Assembly (NCBI GenBank): GCA_034509735.1
Contig: JACGWO010000012.1
Location: forward strand, 7,190,367-7,254,366
DNA length: 64,000 nt
Source of the DNA: Sesamum alatum
Lineage: Eukaryota; Streptophyta; Magnoliopsida; Lamiales; Pedaliaceae
Reading direction: 5' to 3'
This document shows, one piece after another, positions 1-11,212 of this stretch. The notes below the pieces were generated by a model. It ran no database searches. It was not told the origin of the DNA and was given only the letters and a program-made list of their open reading frames with translations. Made by a program: the position numbers and the translations under genes. How positions within the stretch are numbered: the first letter of the stretch is position 1; the number at the start of each line of letters is the position of its first letter.

Positions 1-1260
1 TACCATAACTACATATAATCACATAATGATAACTTCACAAAATAATAAGTAATCCTGACAAATAGCCAACAATTTATAATTTCATATACAACACAAGAAT
101 GTATATATCCATATATATAAATATATATATATATATATAAATTCAATTAACTATACTTACCTCCAACTCAAAAGATCACGTTAATAGGAGAAACTGTTCA
201 GCCCTCAACTCTATCTTCACGTCCTATAGCAGGATATAATATATATTATTAATATATCAAAACTATTGTCAATTCTGAATAAAATTACTAATTAATATTC
301 CTAATTTTTCCACCAATACTTTAATATTTCATTTATATTGAAATTCAAACCTCCGTTCATTCCTCATCTAAACAATTACAAGTTTCCCCGATATGTATCC
401 AATTTATCTATTAACTCATAAGAGTTTATTATATCAAACCCCTCATGTTTTTATAATTATTGTCCTCTATAACATCCCTAAATGACATTATTACAAATAT
501 CCCATATTTCGTTTTAATAAATATAATGTTTCTCAAATACAATTTCCTAATATTTCTCAAATATACTACTCTACTACCCCTATTAATTCCTGCAATTTCT
601 TCACTACTATAATAATTATTTAAACAGTAATACATACAATTATGTATTTGGTTAATAAACCCGATCAATTTGAGTAAATCCATTTTAATAATGACCAAAT
701 CTAATAGATTAAATAAATTCCAATTTATTGGCTATAATGTCACCGGTCCAATCAAATATTTTACCCGATCGCTGATTTGTATAAATGCTAAAATTCCATA
801 AATTTTTTGGTTAAATAGTAAATCAAATAGTATAAAGCATATTTAATAAATGCACTAATTAAATAATATTAATATAATAATTAATAAAAATTTAAATATA
901 AAAACTTACCTATTTTCTGTTTCCGAACTGAATGTGTGAATGTGTTTAATTAACAAATTTGTATTTTTAATTGCTTCCTAATTTGGAAACACATATATAT
1001 ATATATAATGTAAAAATGAGGAGGCAGCCACGTGCCGCCCCTTTTCCAATCCTCATCCTTTTCTTTTTCTTTTTTTTTTTATTTTTATCAAAATTACAAT
1101 TTAATCCCAAACTTTTAAATATATATTTATTAACCACAAATATTTTATAAAGTTTCAATTAGTCCCTTCAAGTTTTAATATATTTATAATTTCAACCTAT
1201 AACTTATAATTAAATTTATATTTTCTTAATAATTACTAATTAGCCCCTAAATTAAGTACA
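1..1260. other. AT-rich intergenic DNA, no gene
   Basis: Very AT-rich sequence with short AT microsatellites and a T-rich run near 1070. I see no exon-like coding stretch. It is cut off sharply near 1260 by retrotransposon coding sequence. Confidence 0.6.
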
Positions 1261-1267
1261 AAAATCT

Positions 1268-1600
1268 ATGGATGTCACACCTAATGTCAGAAATAGATTA
1301 CATAAGCCCAACAAGATTGGTTTCACGGTCACTTATTCTAACAATAAAAGCGTCATGATGAAAATTTATAATCACAAGATCAAGCCAGGGTACTTTTTGG
1401 TAGGGGAACTAGTGCTGAGAAAGGTAGAGGTCTCCAAACATATGGGTAAGTTAGACCCTAGTTGGGAAGGATCATACAAAGTGGTTGAAGTAAAAAGGAA
1501 AGAGACATACAAACTGCAGGACATGGAAGAAAAAGACCTGCCTAGACCCTAGAATGTGCATAACTTGAGGAGATGTTATACTTGGCACGGGGTTAAGGTA
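1268..1600 (+). pseudogene. Ty3/gypsy integrase C-terminal remnant
   Basis: The reading frame encodes the last part of a plant Ty3/gypsy pol polyprotein. A stretch of the type VGELVLRKVE is followed by GKLDPSWEG and KETYKLQDME, the chromodomain-like tail of plant gypsy integrases that normally ends with an NLRRxY motif. The tail is seen at about 1553-1575 after an in-frame stop (TAG at 1550-1552), where NVHNLRRCY can be read. Nothing upstream of about 1260 continues the polyprotein, so gag, protease, RT, RNase H and the integrase core are missing: the copy is 5'-truncated. It lies on the same strand as the tandem repeat, polypurine tract and LTR that follow, which fits the 3' end of one element. 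Confidence 0.85.
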
Positions 1601-1842
1601 GGAGATAGTGTTATTTTGTACATTTTGTCGCTTTTGGTACATATAATTGCAGGTGCTTATAGTTGTGTATCAAGTACCTAAGATGGAAGGCTCCGAGAGA
1701 GCAATTATGTATGGATCTGAAAAAGTTCGTGATATGAGAAAGATCAAGTAAATATCACCTTCTAGCATAGCATGTTGTACTTGACTAAATGAGACCAGAA
1801 GTGGTGATCGCGACATGGAAGCATTCAAACTCGATACGTTCA

Positions 1843-2340
1843 AAGTCTGAAAAGATTTTAAGTCCACCATCCAGGTCGCACTTCCAAAATCTGAAAAAGA
1901 TTTTCTAAGTATTAATTCGACCAAAGGAGGCCACGTATCTTGGAAATCTGACAAAGATTTTCTAAAGTATAAATTCGACCTAAGGAGGTCATGTGTCGAA
2001 GAATTTGAAAAAGATTCTTACTATAAACCGACCAAAGGAGGTCGTGTATCTTGGAAATTTGAAAAAGATTTTCTAAGTATAAATTTGACCCAAGGAGATC
2101 ATATGTCGAAAAATCTTAAAAAGATTCTAAGTATAAACCGACCGAAGGAGGTCTCGCATCTTGAAAATCTGAAAAAGATTTTCTAAGTATAAATTTAACC
2201 CAAGGAGGTCATGTGTTGAAAAATCTGAAAAAGATTCTAGTATAAACCGACCAAAGGAGGTCTCGCATCTTGAAAATCTGAAAAAGATATTCTAAGTATA
2301 AATCGGACTAAGTAGGTCGCGGGTTGTAAAAATCTGGAAG
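1843..2340 (+). repeat. Dimeric tandem repeat in the element's 3' untranslated region
   Basis: About eight units of 51-59 bp, each with a core like GAAAAAGATTTTCTAAGTATA followed by a GACC..AGGAGGTC block. Two variants tend to alternate: one has AAATTCGACCCAAGGAGGTCAT, the other AAACCGACCAAAGGAGGTC and CATCTTG. The higher-order unit is therefore about 110 bp. It lies between the integrase end and the polypurine tract, the hypervariable 3' region known for Tat/Ogre-type gypsy elements. Confidence 0.85.
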
Positions 2341-2378
2341 CGACTTATCAACTTCTCTTAGGGTAGATAAATCTACAC

Positions 2379-2398
2379 TAAGAGAAGTGGGGGAGTAA
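2379..2398 (+). other. Polypurine tract of gypsy element
   Basis: The purine-rich run AAGAGAAGTGGGGGAGTAA abuts the TGATGGGG start of the LTR at 2399. This is the expected position of the plus-strand primer. Confidence 0.8.
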
Positions 2399-2889
2399 TG
2401 ATGGGGATATTATAATATACATTATAAAATGACAAAAATACCCTTTTAAGATACCCAAATTGTTGATGGGCGCTGGGATCCGCGCCACTCACTCGGTCGG
2501 ATCGGACGACCCGACCCACTCTTCGGCGACCCGATCTGTGTAACCCGCCAAACATGAGCCGTTGGATTGTCTGAAGGATTCAAAATGATAGTAACACTTG
2601 CGTCAGAGCAAGTGTGCATTTCTAGCCCTACAAATACGTCTTTCAGACATCATTTAAAGTACGCTATTTTAATACATTCACCAACTTTATAAACACCAGA
2701 TCGCATATTCCTACCTCAATCTCGAGCTGACTTCATTATCGGAGGGTCTTAGCTGGGGATCTCGCAGCAAGCCTAATAATCTACTCATTTCTCATATCCC
2801 AAGCTTTTCCAGAATACCAGAGGCGACCTCCGACCTCCTATCCCAGATCACCGAATGGCTGAAGTCCATAAGTATTTGACCTTTTAACA
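2399..2889 (+). mobile_element. 3' LTR of a Ty3/gypsy element (Tat-like)
   Basis: The LTR starts TGATGGGGAT right after the polypurine tract and ends near TTTTAACA at 2889. It is richer in GC than its surroundings and contains CCGACC/CCCGACCC-type motifs. A diverged relative with the same opening and layout lies at 60702-61163. The 5' LTR is absent from the window, so no target-site duplication can be tested. Confidence 0.75.
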
Positions 2890-2974
2890 TGTGCAAAACT
2901 AAAAATAAAAATACAAACAAATATTACAGGCATAATTTACCGCGATGTCCCACCTTTCTAGTATATATAAATAT

Positions 2975-4146
2975 TTAGGAAACGAATTTGCATTCGGGGA
3001 AGTTGATTGCTAGTTTAGAGTTGCAATAGTCATATATCAAGTGCTTATTCCGGACGTCTTTGTACATCTTTAGCTGTTGTGGATCCAGCTGCCAATATTT
3101 GGGTGCATTCCAGTCGTAGCCTGGAGACTCGCATTTTGCAGGATTACTAGTGTAATTGTCATAAGGGCAACCATTGATTTCAAATCCGCGATAACCAGCC
3201 AAAAATGGGCCTCCACTCCAGTCCACACCTCCAAGCCAACCCGTTCCGTTCCATAAGCTTGCTTCTACGTACATTGGAAGCTTTGGGAACCTTAACCCCT
3301 TAATCTTGTAGTTCTTGAACACTCTTATCGGTACTTTATCCACAAAAAACCTAAAACAAAAGGAAAAAAAAGACAAGATTGAAAAGCATCGTTAATTATT
3401 ATTCACAACTGTATTATTAAAATTTTAGAATAATATAATTAATTACGTACACAATTTGCTTTTGATTCCATAGAATGTCATAGTCGTGAAAAGCTAGCGA
3501 GGGGTCAAACCAAAGAGAGAACTGCTGCTCCCTGTTCCCAGAATCTTGGGCAAACACATTTGTGTTTAATATGTAAGGTGGCCCATTACTGCCCAGAAAC
3601 TCAAAATCAACCTCATCATGATTCTTGCTGCTTTCCTCATTGTAACCCAGTGAAGTTAACTGCCAAAATATTAACCCGGAAATTAATTATCCAAATATAT
3701 ATTAATTGGTGTGCAATTAGTTAAAAAGTGATAAATTGCTGACATAAAATGTTGTGGCTATTCCTTTAGCATTTCTTGGAATTTTAATGGTCATGTGAAA
3801 ATAGCCGGACCCAAATGTTTGTTTCGATATGAATCCACCTCCTGTTATACGTACATATATATATAAAAAAAAAAAAAAAGAATATTAATCGAATAAAATA
3901 CAATGAATATCGATGAACAAGTATGAAATGATCAAGAGAGAATAATTGGATAAAATATATGTTACCAGAATGTGGGTCTATTCGAATCTGAACTTGAGTT
4001 CCTTGATTAAGAAGAGTAACATGATCACCTCCCCATTCACGTCTGTAGTTATCACCAAAGGGTTCAATATCTACTGCAACAGCAACAAAGAAATTAATGG
4101 CACGTGAGAGGCTGATCAGATAGACTAGTACTGATGGAGGAGCCAT
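2975..4146 (-). CDS. Xyloglucan endotransglucosylase/hydrolase (XTH, GH16)
   Basis: Secreted apoplastic enzyme of family GH16 that cuts xyloglucan and rejoins it to another chain (or hydrolyses it), remodelling the cell wall. Exons on the minus strand: 4146-3966, 3841-3744, 3659-3451 and 3350-2975. All junctions are GT-AG and in frame, giving 287 aa, the usual size. An N-terminal hydrophobic signal peptide (about 1-24) precedes VDIEPFGDNY. The catalytic motif HDEVDFEFLG is at residues 107-116, with the nucleophile and acid/base glutamates present. The XTH C-terminal region follows (YVEASLWNG, WLGGVDWSGGPF, cysteines near the end). V instead of I in DEVDFEF recalls the XTH1-3/11 group. Predicted N-glycosylation sites are NGT and NYT in the C-terminal half, not next to the active site as in many XTHs. 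A scrambled partial copy is at 7806-8056. Confidence 0.93.
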
Positions 4147-4226
4147 ACATTATATATGCACACTGTGTAACAAACAAATTTAATTGATTCTACTAAATTG
4201 TTATGAGAAATTAATGGTGCAAAACT

Positions 4227-4235
4227 TATTTATAC
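4227..4235 (-). promoter_or_regulatory. TATA box of the XTH gene
   Basis: TATAAATAA on the minus strand, about 80 bp upstream of the XTH start codon. No other strong TATA lies closer. Confidence 0.5.
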
Positions 4236-5253
4236 TTGAGAAAACTACTAATTGATGAGTCCATTAATGAAAATTTAAATTTATGCGTGTGTTCTAGCTG
4301 TATTGATATTGTAATATTTATCAATTCTCAATATCTATGTAATATTTTCCTAGTTAATTGGAACTACTTACTTCATAATGCATCATATACCCATAAAAAA
4401 AAATATCTGGAACAACAAGTTATGATCTGTTTAAGAATAAACGAGTACGCCATTAAAAATGAATATTGGCTAATTACATATATATGTTTAAGAAATCTAG
4501 AATTATTGCTCAGTCAATAATTACATCATATTGCATTAATTCAGGTGGCTATGGGGCATTTTGAATATCATGACATGTATAATCTGATCTCGATTTTCTA
4601 GTTTATTACTTAAATATATAACATGATTATAAAGGGGAAGCTCGACAGTAATTATTTTGATGACCAAAAATCTAAATTAATTCTGAGATTTGAAATTGGC
4701 CGGCACTGTTTGTTGGCTGCTTAATTACATATATAATTAATTAATTCTTTGAAGGGCATTTAAGTGCGTCTTCTTGTGGGCATGCACAATGATGTATAGT
4801 CATAATAATTAAACATATATGTATTACTAATTCTTCCTCACAAATTCATAAACCAGAATTTGGTGATGGGGACTGACTGAGCTTCCAACACTCTCCTCCG
4901 CAATATATCTTCCAGGGATTGGGTACTGATCATCTATATATATATGCATGTATATACTCTCTAGGAGAGTAGGGAACGGCTCATTATAATTTCAAATATA
5001 AAATATTTGAACCATCACAACAAGGAATTCTTTTGATGAAAACATATTACATTAATTAGATAATTGATCAGGTTGATCAGTACTATCCACAGAATTAAAT
5101 GTTAAATATTTAATTATAGAGAGATATCATTATATTTTGCAAGTCAAAATATTGGTTGAATTAATGAGATTCAAATTTAGGCTTTGTCCTCCATTTATAT
5201 AAACCCGTATAAAATTTAAGAAATAAATCCTTTTAGAAATTCTACTTTATGTT
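4236..5253. other. XTH upstream region, no gene
   Basis: AT-rich promoter-distal DNA with no convincing exon. Positions about 4648-4730 are duplicated at about 7973-8056 next to a copied XTH exon fragment. Confidence 0.6.
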
Positions 5254-6419
5254 TGATGTGAGCAAAAAGAGTTAAATCAAAGTTGTCTTTTTGGACTTGA
5301 ACGGAGTGGGCTTGAGTTTCTGCAAATCTGGAAAGAGGACCTGCAAAAAAAGCATTAGCACTCCGACACTCAGGTCAGTAAACAGTTGAGATAAAAATAA
5401 ACTTGAATGTAATATGAAAATAAGAATAATATGAAAGCAATGAGCATCAAGTGTGCTAAGTGTAGTTCATAGAAAGATTCGAGAGCTTAGAGTGTGTACA
5501 AGCATTACTCAATCAGCTAAGAAAACTGGTATTTATAGATGGAGCTCCTTGAAGAGGAGGGCCTCTTGGCTGGTTGGAATCTCAGAAGGTCAACAGACGT
5601 CCGTCCTAGAGTCCTGGGGGTCATGACCTCCTAAATTCCAAAAGGTAGTTGCGAGATCCTTGTTCGGATAAGGATAGGGCTGGATAACCTTATCCTTCCT
5701 TCGTGGCCGGGTCAGACCCCCTTTTGTGGGCCTCACTTCTGCGGGCCTTCCTTCTGTGGGGGCCTTCTTTCTAGGGGGCCTGGTTTGGTCCCCTACGCCT
5801 TACTTGGGCTCTGACGGGTCCCCCTTTCGGGCGCCAGGCTTGACGCTTCATGTGGGCTGGATCGAGGTCTTTCTTAGGCCATTATTTTTGGGCTTTGTGC
5901 TTAGGCCGGTCCTCCCTTGGGCCTTAGGGTGCGAATTAGGCTCCCTTAGGGGTACTTTCAGTCTTGTATTCCTTTAGGCTCGTGCGATCTATTTTTTTTT
6001 CTTTTGGACCATTTAGGTCTCTTTGGGCCAGCCATTTTTATGCACATCATTCAATCCCCCCAGTCTAAGAGGGAGAGATCGCCTTTAATCCCACTTAGAG
6101 TAGACTCTTCTGGGGGCCGCAAACGGGCCTTTGTTCCTCGAGACTTCGTCACTTATTAGAGTAGACGTTTTCGCCTCGCAGAGGTAAGAAACTGGCCCAT
6201 AGGGGGAGCCATTTATTCTTTTGTGCCTTCATGTAAGGAAATAATAGTAGCATAGACATGCATAGAAAGAGAAGAGCTCACTCTGTGCCTGTAGAGAGTA
6301 GGGCTTTTCAGAAAGTGCATGCTCAGAGCAAGGTTTATGTCTCTCCACTGAGTTAAAACGTTGGAGATACTCCCTCAATGATTTTCCATCTTTTTGTTGT
6401 ATTGAAGAAAAGGCTCATA

Positions 6420-6950
6420 TTTGTCTTATCGCATCGTTTATTATTGAAAAATTGATGCAGAAAGAGAGAGAGGAATTTTCCGAATGATCAGATTGATCCC
6501 GTGGGCAATTGATTGAACCACTACTGGGCCGCTCGGGCGAAAGTGCTAACGAACATGCGGCATTTGATTCTGGTGGTATATCTGTGCAGGAGAGCTGCAT
6601 TTTCGAATTGGGACAAGTGTTCTTGCGAGTTGGTAGTGCCATCATATTCTGCTATGGTCGGTGTTCGACAGTTGGGAGGGAGGTCGTCCACCACGACCTC
6701 CTCTCTGAAAGGGATGCCTCCTTGAACTTCGAGCGGGACTCCCATCATCCGATGATGAACATCTTGCAAACTTTTCTACAGACACTCCAGTTGAGCCGCC
6801 CAACGGGAGGGAGCTTCATTCCGCGCCGGTCCTCGTCTTCTTTTGGGCCCTCTGCTACTAGGGGGGTGCCCTGAAGCATCGGGGCCATAGTCGCCAAAGG
6901 GGCAGTAGTTACCACAACCAAGTGTGTCCTTATAGCGGATGTGATCATCT
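6420..6950 (-). pseudogene. Degenerate retrotransposon gag
   Basis: Minus-strand frames encode the plant Retrotrans_gag region: an EYDGTTNSQEHLSQFENAA stretch, then RCMFVSTFARAAQ-like residues, and beyond a stop WFNQLP. The stop at 6521-6523 (TAG on the minus strand) lies where AQQWFNQLP is expected, so it is explained by one CAG-to-TAG transition. Upstream (6745-6948) the frame shifts. No zinc knuckle or protease follows. Confidence 0.75.
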
Positions 6951-7442
6951 ATAGAATGGTAGCCAACAACACTGGGGACAACCTCTTGGAAGAGGTATCT
7001 GATGAGGTGCTATCACGTGGGGGACCTATCAGTAGATCAGGGGGACCTTGAACAAAAGGTGCCTCGTGGCCTCCTCAGGTTGCCTCGATAGCCAGAGGGG
7101 CCACCAGAGGCATCGAGCCATGGCCATCAGAGGTGTGGAGGTCACCGGCCCCAGCTGCGTCCGTATGGTAGAGGTGATCATTTGTTGATAGTTGCAATAA
7201 TCCCGGGGGACAACCTGTCCGAAGAGGTGTTGTCGCGTGGAGGGTCCGACAGCGGTTCGGAAGGACCAGAAAGTCTGCCCCAGCATGGGGGGGGGAGGGG
7301 AGGGAGGGGCCAGAGGGGCTCCCCCCAGTTCCAACGCCTAAGGCTCGATGGTAGCCTCGGCCGCTTTTTGCTTGTTTAGCCCGTTGTTGGGGGTTTCCAT
7401 TGTCCTCACGTCTTAGTTATGTGTTCCTACAGACGACGTCAA

Positions 7443-7700
7443 TTGATGTGAGTAAAAAGAGCTCAATCAAAGTTGTCTTCTTATACTTGAGTGGAGTGGG
7501 CTTGAGTTTCTGCAAATCGGGAAAGGGGACCTGCAAAAAAAAAACGTTAGCACTGCGACGCTCAAATCAGTAAGTAGTTGAGATGAAAATAAACTTGAAT
7601 GTAATATGAAAATAAGAATAATAATAAATCAATGAGCATCAAGTGTTCTAAGTGTAGTTCAGATAGAGATTCGAGAGCTTAGAGTGTGTAAAAGCGTTAA
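7443..7700 (-). repeat. Truncated 5' LTR of the gag-only element
   Basis: Closely matches 5254-5512 (shared GAGTGGGCTTGAGTTTCTGC and ATTCGAGAGCTTAGAGTGTG blocks). The match ends near 7700, before the TATA-containing part of the intact LTR. Confidence 0.85.
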
Positions 7701-7805
7701 TTTGGGCCAATTGGATAAGTTTAGGGGGTATCATCACTTCCCCCCGCTCCAAGAGTGCAGGTAGTAGAGCTGGACTGATGGAGTTGGTGGTTTGTCCTGC
7801 AAGGA

Positions 7806-8056
7806 AAGGATTTTGTAGGATTAGTAGTGTTGTTGTCATACATAAAGGCAATCGTTGATTTTAAATCCACGATAATTAGCCAAAAAGGGACCTCCACTCA
7901 GACAGTCCACAGATCCAAGCTGCCACGCCGTTTCGTTCCGTTCCACAAGCTTTCTTGCTTCTACGTACATTGGGAATTAATTTGATGACCAAAAATCTAA
8001 ATTAATTTTGAGATGTGTGAAATTGGCTGGCACTGTTTGTTGGTTGCTTAATTACG
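7806..8056 (-). pseudogene. XTH partial duplicate fused to XTH upstream DNA
   Basis: Positions about 7808-7972 copy part of XTH exon 4 (about 3133-3283), including the region for GYRGFEING and WLGG. The copy has several indels that break the frame. It then jumps, within about 3 bp, to a copy of the XTH upstream region (about 4648-4730, sharing TTGATGACCAAAAATCTAAA and GGCACTGTTTGTTGG). Exons 1-3 and about 1.36 kb are missing. The piece has no start codon or catalytic motif and cannot make an enzyme. Confidence 0.88.
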
Positions 8057-8329
8057 AACGCGGGGGGGGGGTGTTGACAAATGGATTTTAGATGAGTTTG
8101 TGATGGATTTGGTGAGTACTTCTGATAGTCAAGAGGGAAAACTGGTTGTGTTCGGGTCTGGTCCTCATCCATTGAAGGAGAGAATGAGGTTAACAGTAAA
8201 AAGAAAGTAAGTACAGAGGAGGTGATAAATAAAGAGGAAAAGGAGAGAAGAAAAACTAAGGATAAGGTAGTAGTAGCCTCGGTGGTAGCTTCTTCTAGGT
8301 TTTTGATTCTTGTTTGAAGAAGGCGGAGG

Positions 8330-9160
8330 TGGATAATCTGAGGTCGAAATATCGGTGAATTCCTGATCCGGGTCCCAACTCACAATGAGCATCCTAACCT
8401 GGCCCCTCCTGGTTTTGTCTGTTTTTATGTGGCCCAGCTTGAAGTTGTGTTGCGTTTTCTTGTTCATCCGTTTCTAGTTGAAGTCTCGACCATGTTCAAG
8501 GTCCCCTTGTACAAGCTAGTTCCAAAATCTCTTAGCCTTCTAGCGAGCTTCTTTATACTAGTAAGTAATTTAGGTGAAATCCCGTTCGTCATTCAGTTCC
8601 ATTCATTTTTTATGTTAAAGAAGACCAGTGCCAGGCTTTTTTACTTCACTTCCAGGGGGAGGCTCAGTTCCTTCCTTCTGATACCACTGTGAAAAGAATG
8701 GAAGCGTCATTAGTTTTTTATTTCTTCCCTACTCCCTGGTGTTTCCTTACTCTATGGATTACTGCTCCTCCTGACCTCCCAAGATACTCTGCTCGCACTC
8801 GACCAACTGATCTCCATCTCTTCCTGGATCACCCTAATGCCTTCTTATGACCCCATAAGCTAGTTCACCCAACCCTTCTTCATCATTTCAGACCAAGTCC
8901 TGAGGAGGTTGTCATAGATGACGCTGTCGGTATAATTTTGTATGCATCGTAGCAACTTTTTCTAGATGGCTAGCTTGCATTATTTTTATGATATTTCTAT
9001 GTTGTTGCAGTCGAGATGTTCAATCAGCTGTTGCAAGACAAAGCCTTCCCGGGAGGGAAATCTCCTGAAATTGGCTCTTCGGCTAAGCGCCCTCTCATGA
9101 AGAGTCCTTCTTCTACGCCAGCTAGCTCTGCCTCGACGGGGGATCCCAAGGGAAAAAAAA
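8330..9160 (+). pseudogene. Transposase_28-type (putative gypsy) ORF remnant, 5' part
   Basis: Plus-strand frames near 8340-8690 read like the plant 'putative gypsy type transposon' family: LRSKYR, then GFVCFYVAQLEVVLRF, HPFLVEV, FKVPLYKLVP, LASFFILV, KKTSARLFYFTSRG. A stop at 8690-8692 ends the frame. A low-complexity Ser/Lys-rich stretch follows at about 9015-9160. In Tat-lineage gypsy elements this ORF lies antisense to pol near the 3' LTR; no pol is left here. The ORF is interrupted at 9166 by a solo LTR. Confidence 0.7.
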
Positions 9161-10468
9161 CAAGCTGATGAGTCCCCAAAATGTCATGGTTTTGTAGTGT
9201 TTTTAACCTGCTTTTGACACTAAATGACTCGTAACCATGTGAAATGTGGTGTTCGCAGCTAAAGAAGGACTTTTGGAAGCATAATGAAGAAATGAAGTAA
9301 AAACAAGAGGAAAAAGCTCAACAAAAATCCTGGAGAGAAAAAACGGGAGACAAAATTAAAAGTTCGGACTAGACGTGCCCACGTCTAACGATACAGAGAA
9401 ACCAGCGAAAGGAAGGAAAAAGGACTAAGTTTTTCCGATCGAAAAAGGGCTGATACGTGAAGGGCTTCTCGAGTTTTACAAGTCCTTCCTTCCTTAGGAG
9501 TCATATTTTGGGTCAACAACCCTAGTTGGATAGGAATTAGAATTATATTAGGAATCTATCTTTTGGTATACGAGTTTATTAGGATTTTAACTAGTATAAA
9601 TAGGGGATGTAATTGAATACATAAACATCCATTATTCTCTGCACTTTATTTTATGAAATTCTCTCTTTCTTTTAAGTGTTCTTCCATTAGCATGCTAGGC
9701 TAGTTCTTTAATTTTCAATTGAAGTTGCGGTGATTGCTTGATTCTCGCATGTTGTGAGATCTAATTTATGCTTCATACTTTCGTTCATGTGGATATTTGT
9801 GTTGTTCTTTGTGCTTTTATCACGAATAATTTGATTTATGAATGAGAAGGCCAATTATTCATTGTCAAGAATATTCGCCTAACTAATTAGACTTGCAAAT
9901 CCGTAATTATTTGTTAATCTGATACTTAGTGGCAACACAACATAATTTATCATGTCGTAGTGGTCGGTTATGTTGTGGGGAATGCACAATCTAGCCTAAA
10001 TGAATTCTCGTAGGAAGTTGTTGGTTAGAACTAGGCCTTTCTAATTGTTAATGTTGTTGATAGATTAAATCTTGAGGACGTTCCCAGGGTTGTCTATTGA
10101 TTAGGGAATTAGCCAACAGACGTTCCTTGGCTAACGACACGGTAAGGAAATGTGAGGTCATTAGGTCGTACCAATGGCCATAACTAGTTTATCTATTTTG
10201 TACAATTGTCATCTTTGCATCTATGATCAACCGCGGCATCGAGCATGAACCTATCTTCAACTGAAAATCTCTTCTCATATTTTATTCATCCTTTCGAATT
10301 TATCTCTAGTTAATTAGTATCTTTTAATCAAAAAACACCCCCTTGTTTATTTTTCTTTCACTCGAAGGAATTAATTTAGAACCAGTCTCTGTGGATCGAC
10401 CCTACTCACTACTTCTATAAGTTATTGTGTAGGAATTATTTTTGGTGAATTCGACATTCATCACAAGC
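9161..10468 (+). mobile_element. Solo LTR with 5-bp target-site duplication
   Basis: A 1298-bp LTR (9166-10463) begins TGATGAGTCC and ends CATTCATCA. The identical 5-bp repeat CAAGC flanks it at 9161-9165 and 10464-10468. A TATA-like TATAAATAGGGG near 9594 and the TG..CA ends show plus orientation. The 3' part carries TCTGTGGATCGACCCTACTC, typical of the end of some plant LTRs. No internal retrotransposon genes are present, as expected after unequal recombination between two LTRs. Confidence 0.9.
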
Positions 10469-10640
10469 GAATACCATTCCCACACCTATAAAGTTGGCTA
10501 AGGGAGTGGCTGACTCATTAGCCCCTCCAGCCCCTCGCGTTGTTACTCGAGCTGTACTCCAAGACCTACTGAGGAAAATATTGTAAGAAAAGGCAGGTGA
10601 AGAGATGAGATGGTTCCCTGCTGCAGGCAGAAGGGAAAAT
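10469..10640 (+). pseudogene. Transposase_28-type ORF remnant, 3' part
   Basis: Continuation of the ORF broken by the solo LTR. A frame reading LAKGVADSLAPPAPRVVTR runs to about 10585 and is then shifted and stopped. One copy of the CAAGC duplication restores continuity with 9160. Confidence 0.6.
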
Positions 10641-11212
10641 CAGCATGGCGACTGTTTTTTGAAGGGAGGATATGTTTTGTTTGTGTTTGGGATGAACATT
10701 CATTGTGCCCTAATTTTCAATTTGTCGGCAATATTAAGTTGTAAATTAGGATATGTAATTTTCATTTTGCTCTTAGCAATTAATTAAAAGCCCCTTTAGT
10801 CCTGAAATTAGAAAAGAAATAGACATATAGGATGTAATGTGTGAATTTCCTACGGTATTAGACCAAAATTGGAAATGGTTCCACTTACAGGACCAAACAT
10901 ATAGTTTATCTCGTGCAATCTAACGAAGGCGTGCAAGTCACGTGAGTACATTTTTGGTCTTGAAATTGGGGGGAGGGGGGGGGGGGGGGAAGAACATATA
11001 GTATGAGTTGTGTGAATTCCCCATAATATAGGACCAAAATTGAAAACGAGTCCACTTATTGGACCAAAAATATAATTTACCCTACAATTTTTAACCATAA
11101 TATTTCAGTCCTTCAATATATATATATATAAATTCTTAATGTTTAAACTTCAATCATATTATATAATAATGACATAATTTAAGGAAGTATATGAGAATCT
11201 GTATAGTAAATA
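10641..11212. repeat. Non-coding repeat region with a duplicated block and a poly-G run
   Basis: Two diverged copies of a block containing GGACCAAAATTG..ATGGTTCCAC/GAGTCCACTTA..GGACCAAA lie at about 10800-10910 and 10960-11085. A G-rich run (about 10968-10989) separates them. No coding sequence seen. Confidence 0.5.

Larger units (their letters stand above)
5254..7700 (-). mobile_element. Gag-only Ty3/gypsy derivative (non-autonomous, minus strand)
   Basis: The element reads on the minus strand. Its 3' LTR is 5254-6049 (796 bp; begins TGATGTGCAT, ends CTCACATCA). A polypurine tract (ACTGGGGGGATTGAA) lies at about 6050-6064. The internal part (6065-7442) holds only a broken gag. The primer-binding region at about 7420-7442 reads TTGACGTCGTCTGTAGGAA, a diverged form of the TTGGCGCCGTCTGTGGGAA found after many plant gypsy LTRs. 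The right-hand 5' LTR (from 7443) matches 5254-5512 but stops matching at about 7700, so most of it is lost. Protease, RT, RNase H and integrase are missing, so movement would need a helper element. Confidence 0.85.

Noticed and set aside
5726..5977. Plus-strand ORF of 83 aa in the GC-richer part of an LTR
   Set aside because: It lies inside the 3' LTR of a minus-strand gypsy element, with no homology or codon signal.
8165..8467. Minus-strand ORF with a hydrophobic end
   Set aside because: It overlaps the plus-strand Transposase_28-type remnant in antisense; no gene context.
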